Of a stretch of 64,000 bases of DNA, positions 33,819-43,631 are shown piece by piece. The first letter of the stretch is position 1. The number at the start of each line of letters is the position of its first letter. The notes beneath the pieces are model-generated. The model ran no database searches. It worked only from the letters and a program-made list of their open reading frames with translations, and was not told where the DNA came from. The position numbers and the translations under genes were made by a program. This DNA is from Longilinea arvoryzae (GTDB lineage: Bacteria > Chloroflexota > Anaerolineae > Anaerolineales > Anaerolineaceae), in contig NZ_DF967972.1 of assembly GCF_001050235.1 (NCBI RefSeq), forward strand, positions 618,450-682,449, given 5' to 3'.

Positions 33819-35072
33819 ATGCATCTTCCCCCATCCCTTCGCCACCGTAAATTCGTCCTGCTGTGGGCCGGATTGTTCATCTCGATCGCCGGCTCGCAGA
33901 TGCAGTACTGGTCGCTGCTCTGGCACATCCGCGAACTGACCGACCAGCCCATCGCCGTCAGCGGCATCGGGCTGGCGCGCTTCATCCCCATCCTGGCCTT
34001 CGCCCTCATTGGCGGGCTGTTCGCCGACCGTTACGACCGGCGTAAGATCATGCTCATCACCCAGGCGACCATGGCGTTGGTCGCGCTGGCGTTGGGGCTG
34101 CTCACCCTTAGCGGGCAGATCCGGCTGGGCTGGATCTATCTGTTGACCGCCGTGCAGGCGGTAGCCATCTCGTTCGACCTGCCGGCCCGCCAATCGCTGA
34201 TCTCCAACCTGGTGCCGCGCGACGACCTGGCCAGCGCTTTCAGCATGTCCTCCATCGCCGCCGATCTGGGCGCGATCATCGGCCCGGGGTTGAGCGGGTT
34301 GACCATTGCCGCGCTGGGATTGTTTTCGGTCTACATGATCAACGCTGTATCCTTCCTGGCCGTGATTGTGGCGCTGCTGATGATCGGAACGGTGCCCCAG
34401 CAGGCGGTCAAGCGCGCCGAAAACAACCATTTCCGCGGGCGCGTCGACGCCGGGCTATTCGACATTCGCGAGGGTTGGCGCTTCATCCTGCACCAGCCGG
34501 TCATCATGGGCAGCATGATCCTGGACTTCTTTGCCACCTTCTTCTCTTCGGCCAACACCCTGCTGCCCTTCATCACGCGCGATGTGCTGCACGCCAGCGT
34601 CCAGCAGTACGGCTGGCTCTCGGCCGGGCAGTCCATCGGCGCGGTCAGCGCCGCGCTGGTGATTTCGCAGCGCAGCCGCATGCGCAGGCAGGGATCGCTG
34701 CTGCTGGGCGCGGTGGTCATCTTCGGCTTGGCGACCGTGTTCTTCGGATTGTCGCACAGCTTCTGGCTGACGCTGGTCGCGCTCATCCTGATCGGCGCGG
34801 GCGATTCGGTCAGCACCATTTTACGCAACACTATCCGCCAGTTGCAGACTCCGGACGAACTGCGCGGGCGCATGGTCAGCATCAACCAGATCTTCTTCCA
34901 GGGCGGCCCGCAGTTGGGCGAGGTGGAATCGGGGATCGTGGCTCAGGCATTTGGACCGGCGGCCGCCATTGTTTCCGGCGGGGTCGGCTGCGTGCTGGCC
35001 GTGGGCCTGGTAGGCGGTCGCTGGCCGCAACTTCGCGCCTACGATGGGGTGGAAGAAGCGGCCAACGCTTAG
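33819..35072 (+). CDS. MFS transporter, EntS-like
   Basis: A 417-residue transporter with twelve predicted membrane segments. The loop 2-3 motif is GGLFADRYDRRKIM, and the FDLPARQSLISNLVPRDDLA segment is typical of the EntS/MFS_3 group of exporters, whose known members export siderophores or drugs. The substrate is unknown. The gene ends facing the GH31 gene, with a short CCGCCT/AGGCGG hairpin between them (35094-35115). Confidence 0.9.
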   Translation: MHLPPSLRHRKFVLLWAGLFISIAGSQMQYWSLLWHIRELTDQPIAVSGIGLARFIPILAFALIGGLFADRYDRRKIMLITQATMALVALALGLLTLSGQIRLGWIYLLTAVQAVAISFDLPARQSLISNLVPRDDLASAFSMSSIAADLGAIIGPGLSGLTIAALGLFSVYMINAVSFLAVIVALLMIGTVPQQAVKRAENNHFRGRVDAGLFDIREGWRFILHQPVIMGSMILDFFATFFSSANTLLPFITRDVLHASVQQYGWLSAGQSIGAVSAALVISQRSRMRRQGSLLLGAVVIFGLATVFFGLSHSFWLTLVALILIGAGDSVSTILRNTIRQLQTPDELRGRMVSINQIFFQGGPQLGEVESGIVAQAFGPAAAIVSGGVGCVLAVGLVGGRWPQLRAYDGVEEAANA

Positions 35073-35116
35073 TCAGTATGCAATTCGAATCATCCGCCTG
35101 GCGATGAAAAGGCGGC

Positions 35117-37918
35117 TCACCGGATCGTAACGCTCAAGGGTCCCTTGCGGCCGGGCAGGTGAATGTGCACGAGGCGGCTTTCGGGCAGCCATTGCCAGAA
35201 GACGCTGCCATTGCCTGCCGTTGCAGAACCCGGCTGCATCAAACAGCCGTTGAAACAAACCTGTTCCGGTTTGTCGCCGAGGATCAGCAGGTCGACCGGC
35301 AGTTCTATACGCTCCAGGTTGAGCTGTACGCAATGTTCTCCGGGATTCTCGCGCGCCGTCAGTGAGCCAAATCCGTGCTCGCGGCCCTGATACAGCTCCA
35401 CGGTGCTGACCTCGCCCGGATAGACCAGCGCGGCCAGATTTTGCACCGTTTCGGGCGAACCGCTGGCCGGGCTGAACAGAGCCAGGTCGTCGCCCAGGTT
35501 GAGCGACACGCAGCTTCCCTTGCGCAGGTAGACTTCAATCGAGCCGCGCTCCGGCGCTACCGTCCGAATTTGCGGTCCGCTAAAAGGCTCGCCCGTCCAC
35601 AGGCTGCGCCACTCGCCGGCCGGCAGGTAGACTTTCCATTCTGGCGCACCTTTTTCCACGACCGGCGCAACCAGCAGGCTCTCGCCAAAAAGGTATTCAT
35701 AGGGGAAGGAACGCGCCTGCCGGTCGCCTGGAAATTCCAACGGCAGCCCGCGCATAAGCGGCAGCCCGCTTTGGTGGCTGATGCGCGCCTGCGCCTGAAT
35801 GTACGGGGCCAGGTTGACGCGCAGGTTGGCGTATTTCCGGAACACCGGGATGATTTCGCCATCGCCGGTCTGCTCCTGGACGTTCCACGGCGTGCGGTCG
35901 CGGCTGGGAATCCGGCGCGCGTTTCCATCCGAATGGTATTGCATGATCGGGCAGAAGGCGGAAAAGGCCACCGCCCGCAGATAGAGTTCCGCTTCCGGAA
36001 GCGGCCCGGCGAACCCGGCGATATCCCAACCCATGAACGAAAAGCCGCACATTCCGGCGTTCAACATAGCGCGGATAGTCGAACGGAAGGCCTCCCAGGT
36101 GGAGGATTCGTCCCCGGCCCAATGCGAACTCACCTGCTGCGCGCCGGTATACCCGGCTCGACTGAACAGTACGTGATCGTCGCCCCGGAGAGATTCCATC
36201 CGGCGCGAATAGGCGCCTTCGTAGGCCAACGGGTAGCGGTTGATGCCCCGCGTTCCGCGCAGCCCGTCCGCAAAACGGGTCGCGTTGTCCCAGATGTGCT
36301 CACCGCCGTCGGTTTTAAATCCATCCACGCCCATTTCCTTTACCAGATAGGCGCGTTTGTCCAACCACCAGCGTTCCGCATCCGGGTTGGTGAAATCCAA
36401 TACCAGACTGTTGCCAAACCATGGCGCGTGCCCTTCGACGCGGTGCGGCGTGCCGTCCGCCTTGCGCACGACATAACCCTGCTCGATCGCGTAAGCCTGA
36501 TCGGCGTCTTTCTGCCGCTCGTCCAGGCCTTCGGCGGGATTGGGAAATTTCAGCGCCGGAATCTGCCACAGCACCAGGCGCAGGCCGGCCTGATGCAGTT
36601 CATCGATCATCGCTTTCGGATCCGGCCAGAGCCCGTCCGCCGGAAAAGTGTAATCGGATAGAGAATAAGCCTGCGAAGCGGGTTTCAGCGTGTAGTGCGA
36701 GTTGTTCCACGTGTAGAAGTTGATTTCATCGCTCCAGGCCTCGATGACCAGCACGCTGGCCGGAATGCGGTGCTGCCGGGTCAGGTGCAGTTGGCGCAGC
36801 ACCTCCGCCTGGCTGTTCCAATCATTGCTGCTCATCCACAGGCCGAAGACCCATTGCGGTGGCAGCTTGGGCTTGCCGGTCAGATCGGTAAACGCCTGGA
36901 CAACCGCCTTGGGATGGGTCTGGAAGAAAAAGCGCAATTCCAGGCTGGCGTCATCCTCGGCCTGGCCCGTCACGCGCCAGCACTCGCTGTCTTCGGCGGC
37001 CAGGTCGAAATTCGCCTGGCGGTCTGTATTCAACCACAAACCGTAGCCCCGCGATGAAATGAAAAATGGCACCGGGATATAGGAGCGTTTGCCCTGGCCG
37101 GTGTATTGGGCATACACGTAGTTATCCAACGAATTGCCGCGTTGGTCGAAGGCGTTGAAGCGCTCGCCAAAGCCGTAGAAAGCCTCATCGGCCGGACTTG
37201 CGAAGCTCAACCGGAACATCGATACGCGGCCGTCCGGCCTTACCAGCGCCTGAAGCGGCATGGATGTTTCCAACGCCAGGCGATCGCTGTCGCGGCGCAA
37301 GGCCATTTGCAGCGGGCTGCCGGTCAAAGCCAAGGATAGACCCGCCCAGTTCCTCTCAAAGACCATGTTCTGAGGATATTCGGGTTTCGGACTTTCATCC
37401 GCGGAAAGCGCCTTGAGCCGCAGCGCAGCGCTGCCCTTTCCGTCCAGGGCGAGGGTCATCTCCAGGAACAATCCGGCCTGATTGGTCGACAGGACCACCC
37501 GGACCCCATCCGCGCAATCTTCGACCCCGACCACGGCCCGGGCTTCCGCCCAGGCGGACACTGGCAGGGAGAATTCCTGGCTCTCCACCTGTTCCGCGCC
37601 GCTGCCGGCATACAAACGATACCTCACATGCTCACGGCGTGAGAAGGCCGGCAGATCGATCTGCCAGTGATCCGCGTTTTCACCGACCTGCACCCGAGTA
37701 CCTTCCACCCGCTGCGCCGTTGAACCGCCGGCGTCCTGCCAGACGCACCAGACCGCATTCGCGGCCGGGTTTTGCCCGGTTTCCACTCCCAGGGTGATGG
37801 GCTGCCCGACCCATGGGTCGCGCGGAGAGCGTTCGTAGGGCAGCGGCTCGTAGGGGTGCTGCTCGCCGTAGGGCTCATGGCGCAAAGTCAAACGGGGAGA
37901 TTCAGGGGTGGCGCTCAT
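35117..37918 (-). CDS. Glycoside hydrolase family 31, alpha-glucosidase-like
   Basis: A 933-residue intracellular enzyme (no signal peptide). It has an N-terminal region that may be a carbohydrate-binding or beta-sandwich module (about 30-130), the GH31 beta-sandwich (about 150-350), the catalytic barrel and C-terminal beta domains. The nucleophile is the Asp of FKTDGGE (about 535) and the acid/base the Asp of HWAGDESSTW (about 602). FYGFGERFNAFDQRG is the conserved N-terminal GH31 motif. Likely substrates are alpha-linked gluco-oligosaccharides; alpha-xylosidase activity cannot be excluded. It overlaps the GH15 gene by 4 bases and ends the sugar operon. Confidence 0.92.
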   Translation of the reverse strand: MSATPESPRLTLRHEPYGEQHPYEPLPYERSPRDPWVGQPITLGVETGQNPAANAVWCVWQDAGGSTAQRVEGTRVQVGENADHWQIDLPAFSRREHVRYRLYAGSGAEQVESQEFSLPVSAWAEARAVVGVEDCADGVRVVLSTNQAGLFLEMTLALDGKGSAALRLKALSADESPKPEYPQNMVFERNWAGLSLALTGSPLQMALRRDSDRLALETSMPLQALVRPDGRVSMFRLSFASPADEAFYGFGERFNAFDQRGNSLDNYVYAQYTGQGKRSYIPVPFFISSRGYGLWLNTDRQANFDLAAEDSECWRVTGQAEDDASLELRFFFQTHPKAVVQAFTDLTGKPKLPPQWVFGLWMSSNDWNSQAEVLRQLHLTRQHRIPASVLVIEAWSDEINFYTWNNSHYTLKPASQAYSLSDYTFPADGLWPDPKAMIDELHQAGLRLVLWQIPALKFPNPAEGLDERQKDADQAYAIEQGYVVRKADGTPHRVEGHAPWFGNSLVLDFTNPDAERWWLDKRAYLVKEMGVDGFKTDGGEHIWDNATRFADGLRGTRGINRYPLAYEGAYSRRMESLRGDDHVLFSRAGYTGAQQVSSHWAGDESSTWEAFRSTIRAMLNAGMCGFSFMGWDIAGFAGPLPEAELYLRAVAFSAFCPIMQYHSDGNARRIPSRDRTPWNVQEQTGDGEIIPVFRKYANLRVNLAPYIQAQARISHQSGLPLMRGLPLEFPGDRQARSFPYEYLFGESLLVAPVVEKGAPEWKVYLPAGEWRSLWTGEPFSGPQIRTVAPERGSIEVYLRKGSCVSLNLGDDLALFSPASGSPETVQNLAALVYPGEVSTVELYQGREHGFGSLTARENPGEHCVQLNLERIELPVDLLILGDKPEQVCFNGCLMQPGSATAGNGSVFWQWLPESRLVHIHLPGRKGPLSVTIR

Positions 37919-39060
37919 TTCGTTTTTCCGTGTTGGATGGCATTAACCAGGATGATATACATGGCGTGCGACCAGAGCAGCGGTTTGGCCACCGGCCCCC
38001 ACTTCTTGAGCCAGGGTTCGTACTGATCCGGAGCCAGGATGTGATCTGAAATCTGTTCCGCCAACTGTTCCTCGCCATCCGCCTGAGCCTCGATCCAGTG
38101 CAGCAGTTCTTCCGCCCGGTCAAGATTGCCCACCTGGGCATCGTACCAGCCCAGCCAGGCAGCCAGCAGGATCCATTCACCGCCGCCGTAGTAGACGTCT
38201 TCCTTATAGCGGTATACCCCGCCGCGCGGGTGGTGCAGATCCCTTTCGATGGCCTGAATTGTACCCACAATCAGCGGATCATCCAGGGGAAACACGTGAT
38301 ACGGGATCGCCAGACCCAGCAGGCTGGCGTCCACTCCGCTGCCGATGAACTGACTGGGGGTCCCTTTCCCGTTGGCCGGCCGGATGTGTTTGACAAAAAC
38401 CCCATCCCCAACCGCATACTTTTGCAGGAAATCGGATACCTGGTTGGCCAGCCGTCTCACATCCACCGTTGGGGCCACAAACAGGCCATCCTGGACCAGT
38501 CCGTCCACCGCCGCCAATCCGCCGTAAACGGTCGCCAGTGAATAGGGGTGCAGGTATTCGGGGTGTTCCTCCCAACAGTCATAGTTCGGCAGCTTCCATA
38601 CCAGTTCCAGGTATTGCAGGGTGATATCGATCGGCTCTGCCAGTTCCCGCAGAAGGGACACATTTCCCGTGCGGCGCACATGCTCCGCCAGCGCCCAAAG
38701 CCAGGTGCCGTAACCATCCACCTGGAAATTCCCCCAGGTGCTGTCTGACGTGTCCTCTTCGCCGTCCAGCGTGAATCGGGTGTGCATCGTATCATCCTTG
38801 CCGATTGGCAATCCCTTTTCCAAAAGACGGCGCACTTCGGCGACCTTATACCCATATTTCTGGATCGTTCTTCCCACCCAGCGGAAAAACGCCTCTGCGC
38901 TTTCCGTTTCCCCGGCCACATCCATTGCATGGGCAATAAAACTGCCGTCCCTCAGCCAGCAGTAATGGTAGGTTGGAAAATTGGGCGAAGCGATGTAAGC
39001 TCCCGAGGGGGATTGGCCTTCTTTGATGATCTGGATGCTTTTCAGGTAAAGAGAAGACAT
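37915..39060 (-). CDS. Glycoside hydrolase family 15, glucoamylase-like
   Basis: A 381-residue enzyme of the (alpha/alpha)6 barrel fold. The substrate-site Arg-Asp is in YHYCWLRDGSF (31-41). The general acid Glu is E164 or E165 in NYDCWEEH and the base Glu is E295 in GGGEWILLAAWLGWY. It is shorter than secreted glucoamylases because it lacks the N-terminal beta domain and signal peptide, as in cytoplasmic trehalase/glucodextranase-like members. It probably releases glucose from imported oligosaccharides. It lies 7 bases after the permease gene and overlaps the GH31 gene. Confidence 0.92.
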   Translation of the reverse strand: MSSLYLKSIQIIKEGQSPSGAYIASPNFPTYHYCWLRDGSFIAHAMDVAGETESAEAFFRWVGRTIQKYGYKVAEVRRLLEKGLPIGKDDTMHTRFTLDGEEDTSDSTWGNFQVDGYGTWLWALAEHVRRTGNVSLLRELAEPIDITLQYLELVWKLPNYDCWEEHPEYLHPYSLATVYGGLAAVDGLVQDGLFVAPTVDVRRLANQVSDFLQKYAVGDGVFVKHIRPANGKGTPSQFIGSGVDASLLGLAIPYHVFPLDDPLIVGTIQAIERDLHHPRGGVYRYKEDVYYGGGEWILLAAWLGWYDAQVGNLDRAEELLHWIEAQADGEEQLAEQISDHILAPDQYEPWLKKWGPVAKPLLWSHAMYIILVNAIQHGKTK

Positions 39061-39067
39061 GGACCCA

Positions 39068-39925
39068 TTATCCTTTCAAGCCGGTAAGTTTGAAACTTTG
39101 CACGAAGTATTTTTGGACGCAGAAAAACAGGATCAAGATCGGCAGCATGGTCAAAATCGAACCGGCCATTAGGAGATTCCAATCGGTATAGAATTCGCTG
39201 TTCAGGTAGGAAAGGCCCACCTGCAGCGTGCGCAGCTTCTGATCGTTCAGGACGATCAACGGCCATTGGAAATCGTTCCAGATTCCCTGAAAAGCCATCA
39301 ATCCCAGCGTGGTGAAGATCGGTTTGGAATTCGGCAGCAGGATATTCCAATAAAATCCAAACGGGTTGCAACCGTCCAGCTTGGCCGCATCCATCAGCTC
39401 GGATGGGAAGGACTGGAAGAACTGGCGCATCAGGAAGGTGCTGTAAACGCTGCCAACCGCCGAGAGAATCAGGGCCCAGTGGGTGTTGACAGCCCCAATT
39501 TTGCTCATGATCACGAAGTTCGGGATCAGCAGCACCGTCCCCGGAATCATCATGGTAGCCAGGTAGAACACGAATAATTTATCCCGGCCGGGAAACTTCA
39601 ATTTGGCAAAGGCATAGCCCGCCAGCGAAGAAGTCAGCAGTTGCCCGACGGTAACAATCAGCGAGACTTTCAGGGTGTTCAGGGTATAGGTCAGGATCGG
39701 GACTTTTTGCCAGATCTGTTTATAGGCGGAAAAATCCGGGGGAAACTGGATCCAGAATGCAGAATGCGCAAAGACGTTCTCGGAGCTTTTCAGCGAAGTC
39801 AGCAGGCTCCAGACGAACGGGAGGATCATGGTGATCGCACCGATGGTCAGAATCGTGACGGATAAAAGGATCACGATGCGTTTTTGAAGGGAATTGCTTT
39901 GGGTACGGGTATGTGCGGCTTCCAT
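39068..39925 (-). CDS. Sugar ABC transporter permease, MalG-like
   Basis: A 285-residue protein with six membrane segments. The EAA loop that docks the ATPase reads ELMDAAKLDGCNPFGFYWNI. It is the second permease of a CUT1-type carbohydrate importer, and is separated from the first by 3 bases. No ATPase gene is in the locus, so a shared MsmK/MalK-type ATPase elsewhere must be assumed. Confidence 0.95.
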   Translation of the reverse strand: MEAAHTRTQSNSLQKRIVILLSVTILTIGAITMILPFVWSLLTSLKSSENVFAHSAFWIQFPPDFSAYKQIWQKVPILTYTLNTLKVSLIVTVGQLLTSSLAGYAFAKLKFPGRDKLFVFYLATMMIPGTVLLIPNFVIMSKIGAVNTHWALILSAVGSVYSTFLMRQFFQSFPSELMDAAKLDGCNPFGFYWNILLPNSKPIFTTLGLMAFQGIWNDFQWPLIVLNDQKLRTLQVGLSYLNSEFYTDWNLLMAGSILTMLPILILFFCVQKYFVQSFKLTGLKG

Positions 39926-39928
39926 GGT

Positions 39929-40852
39929 TTACTCCTCGGAATAGACCCAGCGCTTGCGGAGGACCCATTGGATCAAGGTCAGGATCAGAATGGCGATAAA
40001 GACCACATAGGCCAGGGCAGCGCCGTATCCCATGTGCAAATACTTGAACGCCTGCTGCCAGATATAGTAGCCAATCACGGTCGTCGCATGGCCCGGCCCG
40101 CCGCCGGTCATGTTGTAAACCAGGTCGAAGCTCTGGAAAGAGCCGATGACCCCGGTGATGGTCACAAAGAAAATCACCGGCGAAATCAGGGGGACGATGA
40201 TCCGCGTGAACTGTTGAAAACGGTTGGCGCCGTCGATGGAGGCCGCTTCGAGAAGTTCATTTGGGATATCCTGCAGGGCAGCCAGGAAGATGATCATATT
40301 CATCCCCAGCCCCTTCCAGATGGTCACCCCGATCACCGAGTTCAGCGCAATTTTGGCGTCCGTCAGCCATTTCACCGGCTTCAGGCCGACCGATCCCAGC
40401 AGTTGGTTGAGCAAACCGTTGCTGGCCAGAATCCACATGAACATCAGGCTGACCGCCACGGAAGCGGTGATGACCGGCATGTAATATGCGGTGCGGTAAA
40501 AGGAAATTCCACGCAATTTCTGGTTGAGAAGTACCGCCAGGACCAATGTGAGAATGACGTTGATGGGCACACTGATCATCGTAAAATAAAAGGTGTTGAA
40601 AAGCGTTACCCGCGCAACCTGATCGGTCAGCAGCTTTTGATAATTCGCCATGCCGATAAAATTCGGCTGGCTGAGAATGTTCCAATCCGTCATGCTCATG
40701 TAGAACGAAAAGAATACCGGAAAGATGGTGAAAATCAGAACGATTAAAAAGTTTGGGGTAATGAATAAATAGCCCCAGAGAGCTTCACGAATCTTATTCG
40801 TCCTGAAGGTTTGTTTTTTTCTTGCAACGGGGAATTCCTGAATTATCTCCAT
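39929..40852 (-). CDS. Sugar ABC transporter permease, MalF/UgpA-like
   Basis: A 307-residue protein with six membrane segments and a basic N-terminus. The EAA loop reads ELLEAASIDGANRFQQFTRI. It pairs with the MalG-like protein to form the CUT1 channel for an oligosaccharide. It follows the binding-protein gene across a 65-bp gap that contains a strong hairpin. Confidence 0.95.
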   Translation of the reverse strand: MEIIQEFPVARKKQTFRTNKIREALWGYLFITPNFLIVLIFTIFPVFFSFYMSMTDWNILSQPNFIGMANYQKLLTDQVARVTLFNTFYFTMISVPINVILTLVLAVLLNQKLRGISFYRTAYYMPVITASVAVSLMFMWILASNGLLNQLLGSVGLKPVKWLTDAKIALNSVIGVTIWKGLGMNMIIFLAALQDIPNELLEAASIDGANRFQQFTRIIVPLISPVIFFVTITGVIGSFQSFDLVYNMTGGGPGHATTVIGYYIWQQAFKYLHMGYGAALAYVVFIAILILTLIQWVLRKRWVYSEE

Positions 40853-40868
40853 GGGGCACCTTATACAA

Positions 40869-40904
40869 ATGAAGGGGATGAGATTTGATCCTCATCCCCT
40901 TCAT
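40869..40904. repeat. Intercistronic hairpin between binding protein and permease genes
   Basis: ATGAAGGGGATGAG (40869-40882) and CTCATCCCCTTCAT (40891-40904) form a perfect 14-bp stem with an 8-base loop. There is no U-run on the minus strand. It probably protects or partly terminates the transcript so that more binding protein than permease is made. Confidence 0.8.
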
Positions 40905-40917
40905 GATCAATGAAAGA

Positions 40918-42267
40918 TTACGGTTGAGCCAAGACAGTATCCACACCCGCGCAGGCTGCGTTGAGCGCCTCGGCAACGTCTTTCTGACCACTCATGGCCA
41001 GATCGAGTTCAGGGGCAATCGCATCATAGATTTCCTGCCAATGGGCATGGACCGGCTGCGGAACTGCGTAAGCCATGGCTTCCATGAATACAATGGCGTG
41101 TTCGGGATCGTCGCCGGCTAGGTTTTCCACGTAATACTTTTCAGCAATTTCCTTGACCGGGGAAATTTCGTACTTGCCGTCCTGGCGAATCTTGGTGCCC
41201 TCGGGGCCGGTGGCGAATTCAATGAACTTCCAGGCGGCGTCTTTGTTCAGGGAACCGGCAGCCATGCCGTAGGAATTGGCGTACACATGGGTCGCCTGTT
41301 TATCACCGGCGGGCATGTTGGCAATGTCATAGGTGAACGTGGTGATCTTGTCATTGAAAGGCTGCACTGCCCACGGTCCGGTCGGGTACATGGCCAGCTT
41401 GCCGGCGATGAACATGTCCCAATCGCCCTGTTCGGCCAACTGGTCGACGGTCGGGGAATATTGCTCGGTGTAGCGAGCGTCTACGATTTTCTGAAATGCC
41501 TTGATGGCTTCGGGGGAATTCAATGTGCACTTGTTGGTGGTCGGATCCCAGATGTGGGCATTGTACATTTCCAGGATGACGGGCCACCAGGGGAAGGCAT
41601 AGCCAAACTGGTCGAGCGTGCCGTCGCCATTGGTGTCCTTGGTCAGTTCCAGGCCGGCTTTCTTGACGTCTTCCATCGTCCAGCCATCCTGCGGGTAGGC
41701 CAGGCCGGCGGCGTCGAAGAGGGCTTTGTTGTAGTACAAAACGACATCGGAGAAGGTGGCGGGCATGGAATATTGGACGCCATTCACTTTGAACATGTCC
41801 AGCGTAGCCGTATAGATTTTGCTGGTATCATAGCCGCTGGCCTGAATATAGCTGTCCAAGGGTTCGAGGGCGCCCATCGCGCCGAATTGGTAGGCGTTGT
41901 CATAATTGAAGGCCATCACATCCGGGGGTACCTTGCCGGCGATCAAAGTCTTGTACTTGAGGAAAATATCGCTCATCGGGACCGATTCAAATTCGACTTT
42001 GATATCGGGATATTTGGCCTCGAAGGCGGCAACCACGGCCTGTTCGACTTCGGGATTGTCGTATGCGAAGAAAGACATGACTTTGATGGTGGTGGCGGCG
42101 CCGGTAACAGCCGCTTCAGTGGCGGCTTCTGTTGCAGCCGGTGCGACTTCGGTCGCGGCCGGATCCGCGGCCGGCGCAGCGGTCGGGGTGGCGGCAGCGC
42201 AGCCGCTCAGCAGCATGCTCATAACGAGCACAAAGGATACAACAATCCATGACACACGTTTCTTCAT
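40918..42267 (-). CDS. Sugar-binding lipoprotein of the ABC importer
   Basis: A 449-residue family 1 extracellular solute-binding protein. The signal peptide ends at LSGC, followed by an Ala/Thr/Pro linker (about 24-60) and the mature domain. It contains an EF-hand-like DTNGDGTLD loop that may bind calcium. PTGPWAVQPF near the C-terminal half is typical of the family. AAGAGGAAACGAAG precedes the ATG. Its position before two permeases, GH15 and GH31 genes suggests maltodextrin-like ligands. Confidence 0.93.
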   Translation of the reverse strand: MKKRVSWIVVSFVLVMSMLLSGCAAATPTAAPAADPAATEVAPAATEAATEAAVTGAATTIKVMSFFAYDNPEVEQAVVAAFEAKYPDIKVEFESVPMSDIFLKYKTLIAGKVPPDVMAFNYDNAYQFGAMGALEPLDSYIQASGYDTSKIYTATLDMFKVNGVQYSMPATFSDVVLYYNKALFDAAGLAYPQDGWTMEDVKKAGLELTKDTNGDGTLDQFGYAFPWWPVILEMYNAHIWDPTTNKCTLNSPEAIKAFQKIVDARYTEQYSPTVDQLAEQGDWDMFIAGKLAMYPTGPWAVQPFNDKITTFTYDIANMPAGDKQATHVYANSYGMAAGSLNKDAAWKFIEFATGPEGTKIRQDGKYEISPVKEIAEKYYVENLAGDDPEHAIVFMEAMAYAVPQPVHAHWQEIYDAIAPELDLAMSGQKDVAEALNAACAGVDTVLAQP

Positions 42268-42324
42268 CTTCGTTTCCTCTTGAGCAGTTGGGATTTGGTT
42301 CCTGTAGCGAGCAGATACAGGTTT

Positions 42325-42343
42325 CTTTGTATAGTGAACAAAC
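42325..42343. promoter_or_regulatory. Candidate ROK operator upstream of the sugar operon
   Basis: CTTTGTATAGTGAACAAAC. It matches the site at 43575-43593 in 15 of 19 positions, counting only identical bases, in the same orientation, and lies about 60 bases upstream of the binding-protein gene. Confidence 0.65.
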
Positions 42344-42395
42344 CAACTCGGATTAAAAAAACAAATTGGTCTACTTCAGTAAAACGCCTCCTTGA

Positions 42396-43565
42396 CTAGA
42401 TCGGTGAATTAAAGGTCCCGGCAATAACCAGACTGGCAGCGCCCAGCGCCCAAATGTCATCACCCCAGGAATCGACCCGAATCTCGGTGTCTTCTGCCAG
42501 TCCGGGCATGACATTTTCATGAAAGGCTGAACGAACAGCGGTAAAGAAAGTTTCCCCCATGCGAATACCCTCTCCGCTGATGACGATCAAGTTTGGATCC
42601 AACACGTTCACCAGGTTGGCGATTTCAAGCCCCAACAATCCGCCGGCGCGTTTGAGCACCGCCAGCGCTTCCGGCCGGCCGGCTTGCGCCAACTCCAACA
42701 GCCCGTCCAGGTTGGTGATCCCCGGATCGACCTCGCGGCGGGCAATTGCCACCAGGGCGTGATCGCTCACCAGGCTTTCCAGGCAGCCGTGCTTGCCGCA
42801 GTCGCACAGCGGCCCGTCCGGATCCACCACCACGTGGCCGAATTCGCCAGCGCCGCCGCCCTTGCCGCGGTAGATGCGCCCATCCAGGACGATGCCCATG
42901 CCCACGCCGCGGCCGATCGTGATCACCACGAAGTTGTCCACCGGTTTGCCCACGCTCAGCCACTTTTCGCTCAGGGTCAGGGTGTTTACGTCGTTATCGA
43001 TATACACCGGTACTTTCAAACGGTTCTGGAGCAGGTTGCGCAGGGGGATATTTTGCCAGCCAAAAAACGGATTCTGGCGTACAATTCCATTGGCGTAATC
43101 GACGACTCCGGCCAGGCCAATACCCACGCCCATCAACTGCTTTTTGCGGACGCCGCTGCCGTGTGTCAGGCGGGCGACCAGCGCGACCAGCGTATCGACC
43201 GCCGTGTCCACGTCCACACCGGAAAGGCCGATCGAATCCTTGGCCAGAATGGTCGCGTTCAGATCGGTGAGCGCCCCCACTGCCTGGTCTTCCATTAACT
43301 TGATCCCGATCACGAAGCCGCCGCGCGGATTCAAAGCCAACATGATGGGCGGCCGGCCGCCGGTCGAGTCACCGGTCGTCTTTTCGAACACCAGCCCTTC
43401 CTTGATCAACTGCCCGGTGATGGCGGTTACGGTGGCCGGGCTCAGCCCGGTCAGATGGGCAATGGCCGCGCGCGACACTTCGCCCTGCGTCTTGACGACG
43501 TTCAGGATGATCGAACGATTGATGCTGCGGATGAGGTTGCGGTTGGCTCGGGGAAGGGCGCTCAT
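42396..43565 (-). CDS. ROK-family transcriptional regulator
   Basis: A 389-residue repressor. The winged helix-turn-helix occupies about 15-75 (SRAAIAHLTGLSPATVTAI). The ROK domain has the ExGH motif E241-H244 and the zinc site CDCGKHGC (254-261). The kinase-type Asp in IDNDVN (about 192) is also present, so sugar phosphorylation cannot be excluded. Members such as XylR, NagC and Mlc repress sugar-uptake genes. A consensus promoter and an operator-like site precede it, and a similar site precedes the sugar operon 128 bp downstream. Confidence 0.93.
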   Translation of the reverse strand: MSALPRANRNLIRSINRSIILNVVKTQGEVSRAAIAHLTGLSPATVTAITGQLIKEGLVFEKTTGDSTGGRPPIMLALNPRGGFVIGIKLMEDQAVGALTDLNATILAKDSIGLSGVDVDTAVDTLVALVARLTHGSGVRKKQLMGVGIGLAGVVDYANGIVRQNPFFGWQNIPLRNLLQNRLKVPVYIDNDVNTLTLSEKWLSVGKPVDNFVVITIGRGVGMGIVLDGRIYRGKGGGAGEFGHVVVDPDGPLCDCGKHGCLESLVSDHALVAIARREVDPGITNLDGLLELAQAGRPEALAVLKRAGGLLGLEIANLVNVLDPNLIVISGEGIRMGETFFTAVRSAFHENVMPGLAEDTEIRVDSWGDDIWALGAASLVIAGTFNSPI

Positions 43566-43574
43566 GGGTAATTA

Positions 43575-43593
43575 CTTTGTTTAGAGAATAAAC
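43575..43593. promoter_or_regulatory. Candidate ROK operator upstream of the regulator gene
   Basis: CTTTGTTTAGAGAATAAAC with an inner GTTTA/TAAAC inverted repeat. It lies just after the predicted transcription start of the ROK gene, as expected for autorepression. Confidence 0.65.
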
Positions 43594-43603
43594 TATGTTT
43601 TTT

Positions 43604-43631
43604 ATTATAGGGCGCAATTCCGAATTGTCAA
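43604..43631 (-). promoter_or_regulatory. Promoter of the ROK regulator gene
   Basis: On the minus strand TTGACA (43626-43631), a 16-base spacer and TATAAT (43604-43609): an exact consensus promoter. Confidence 0.85.
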
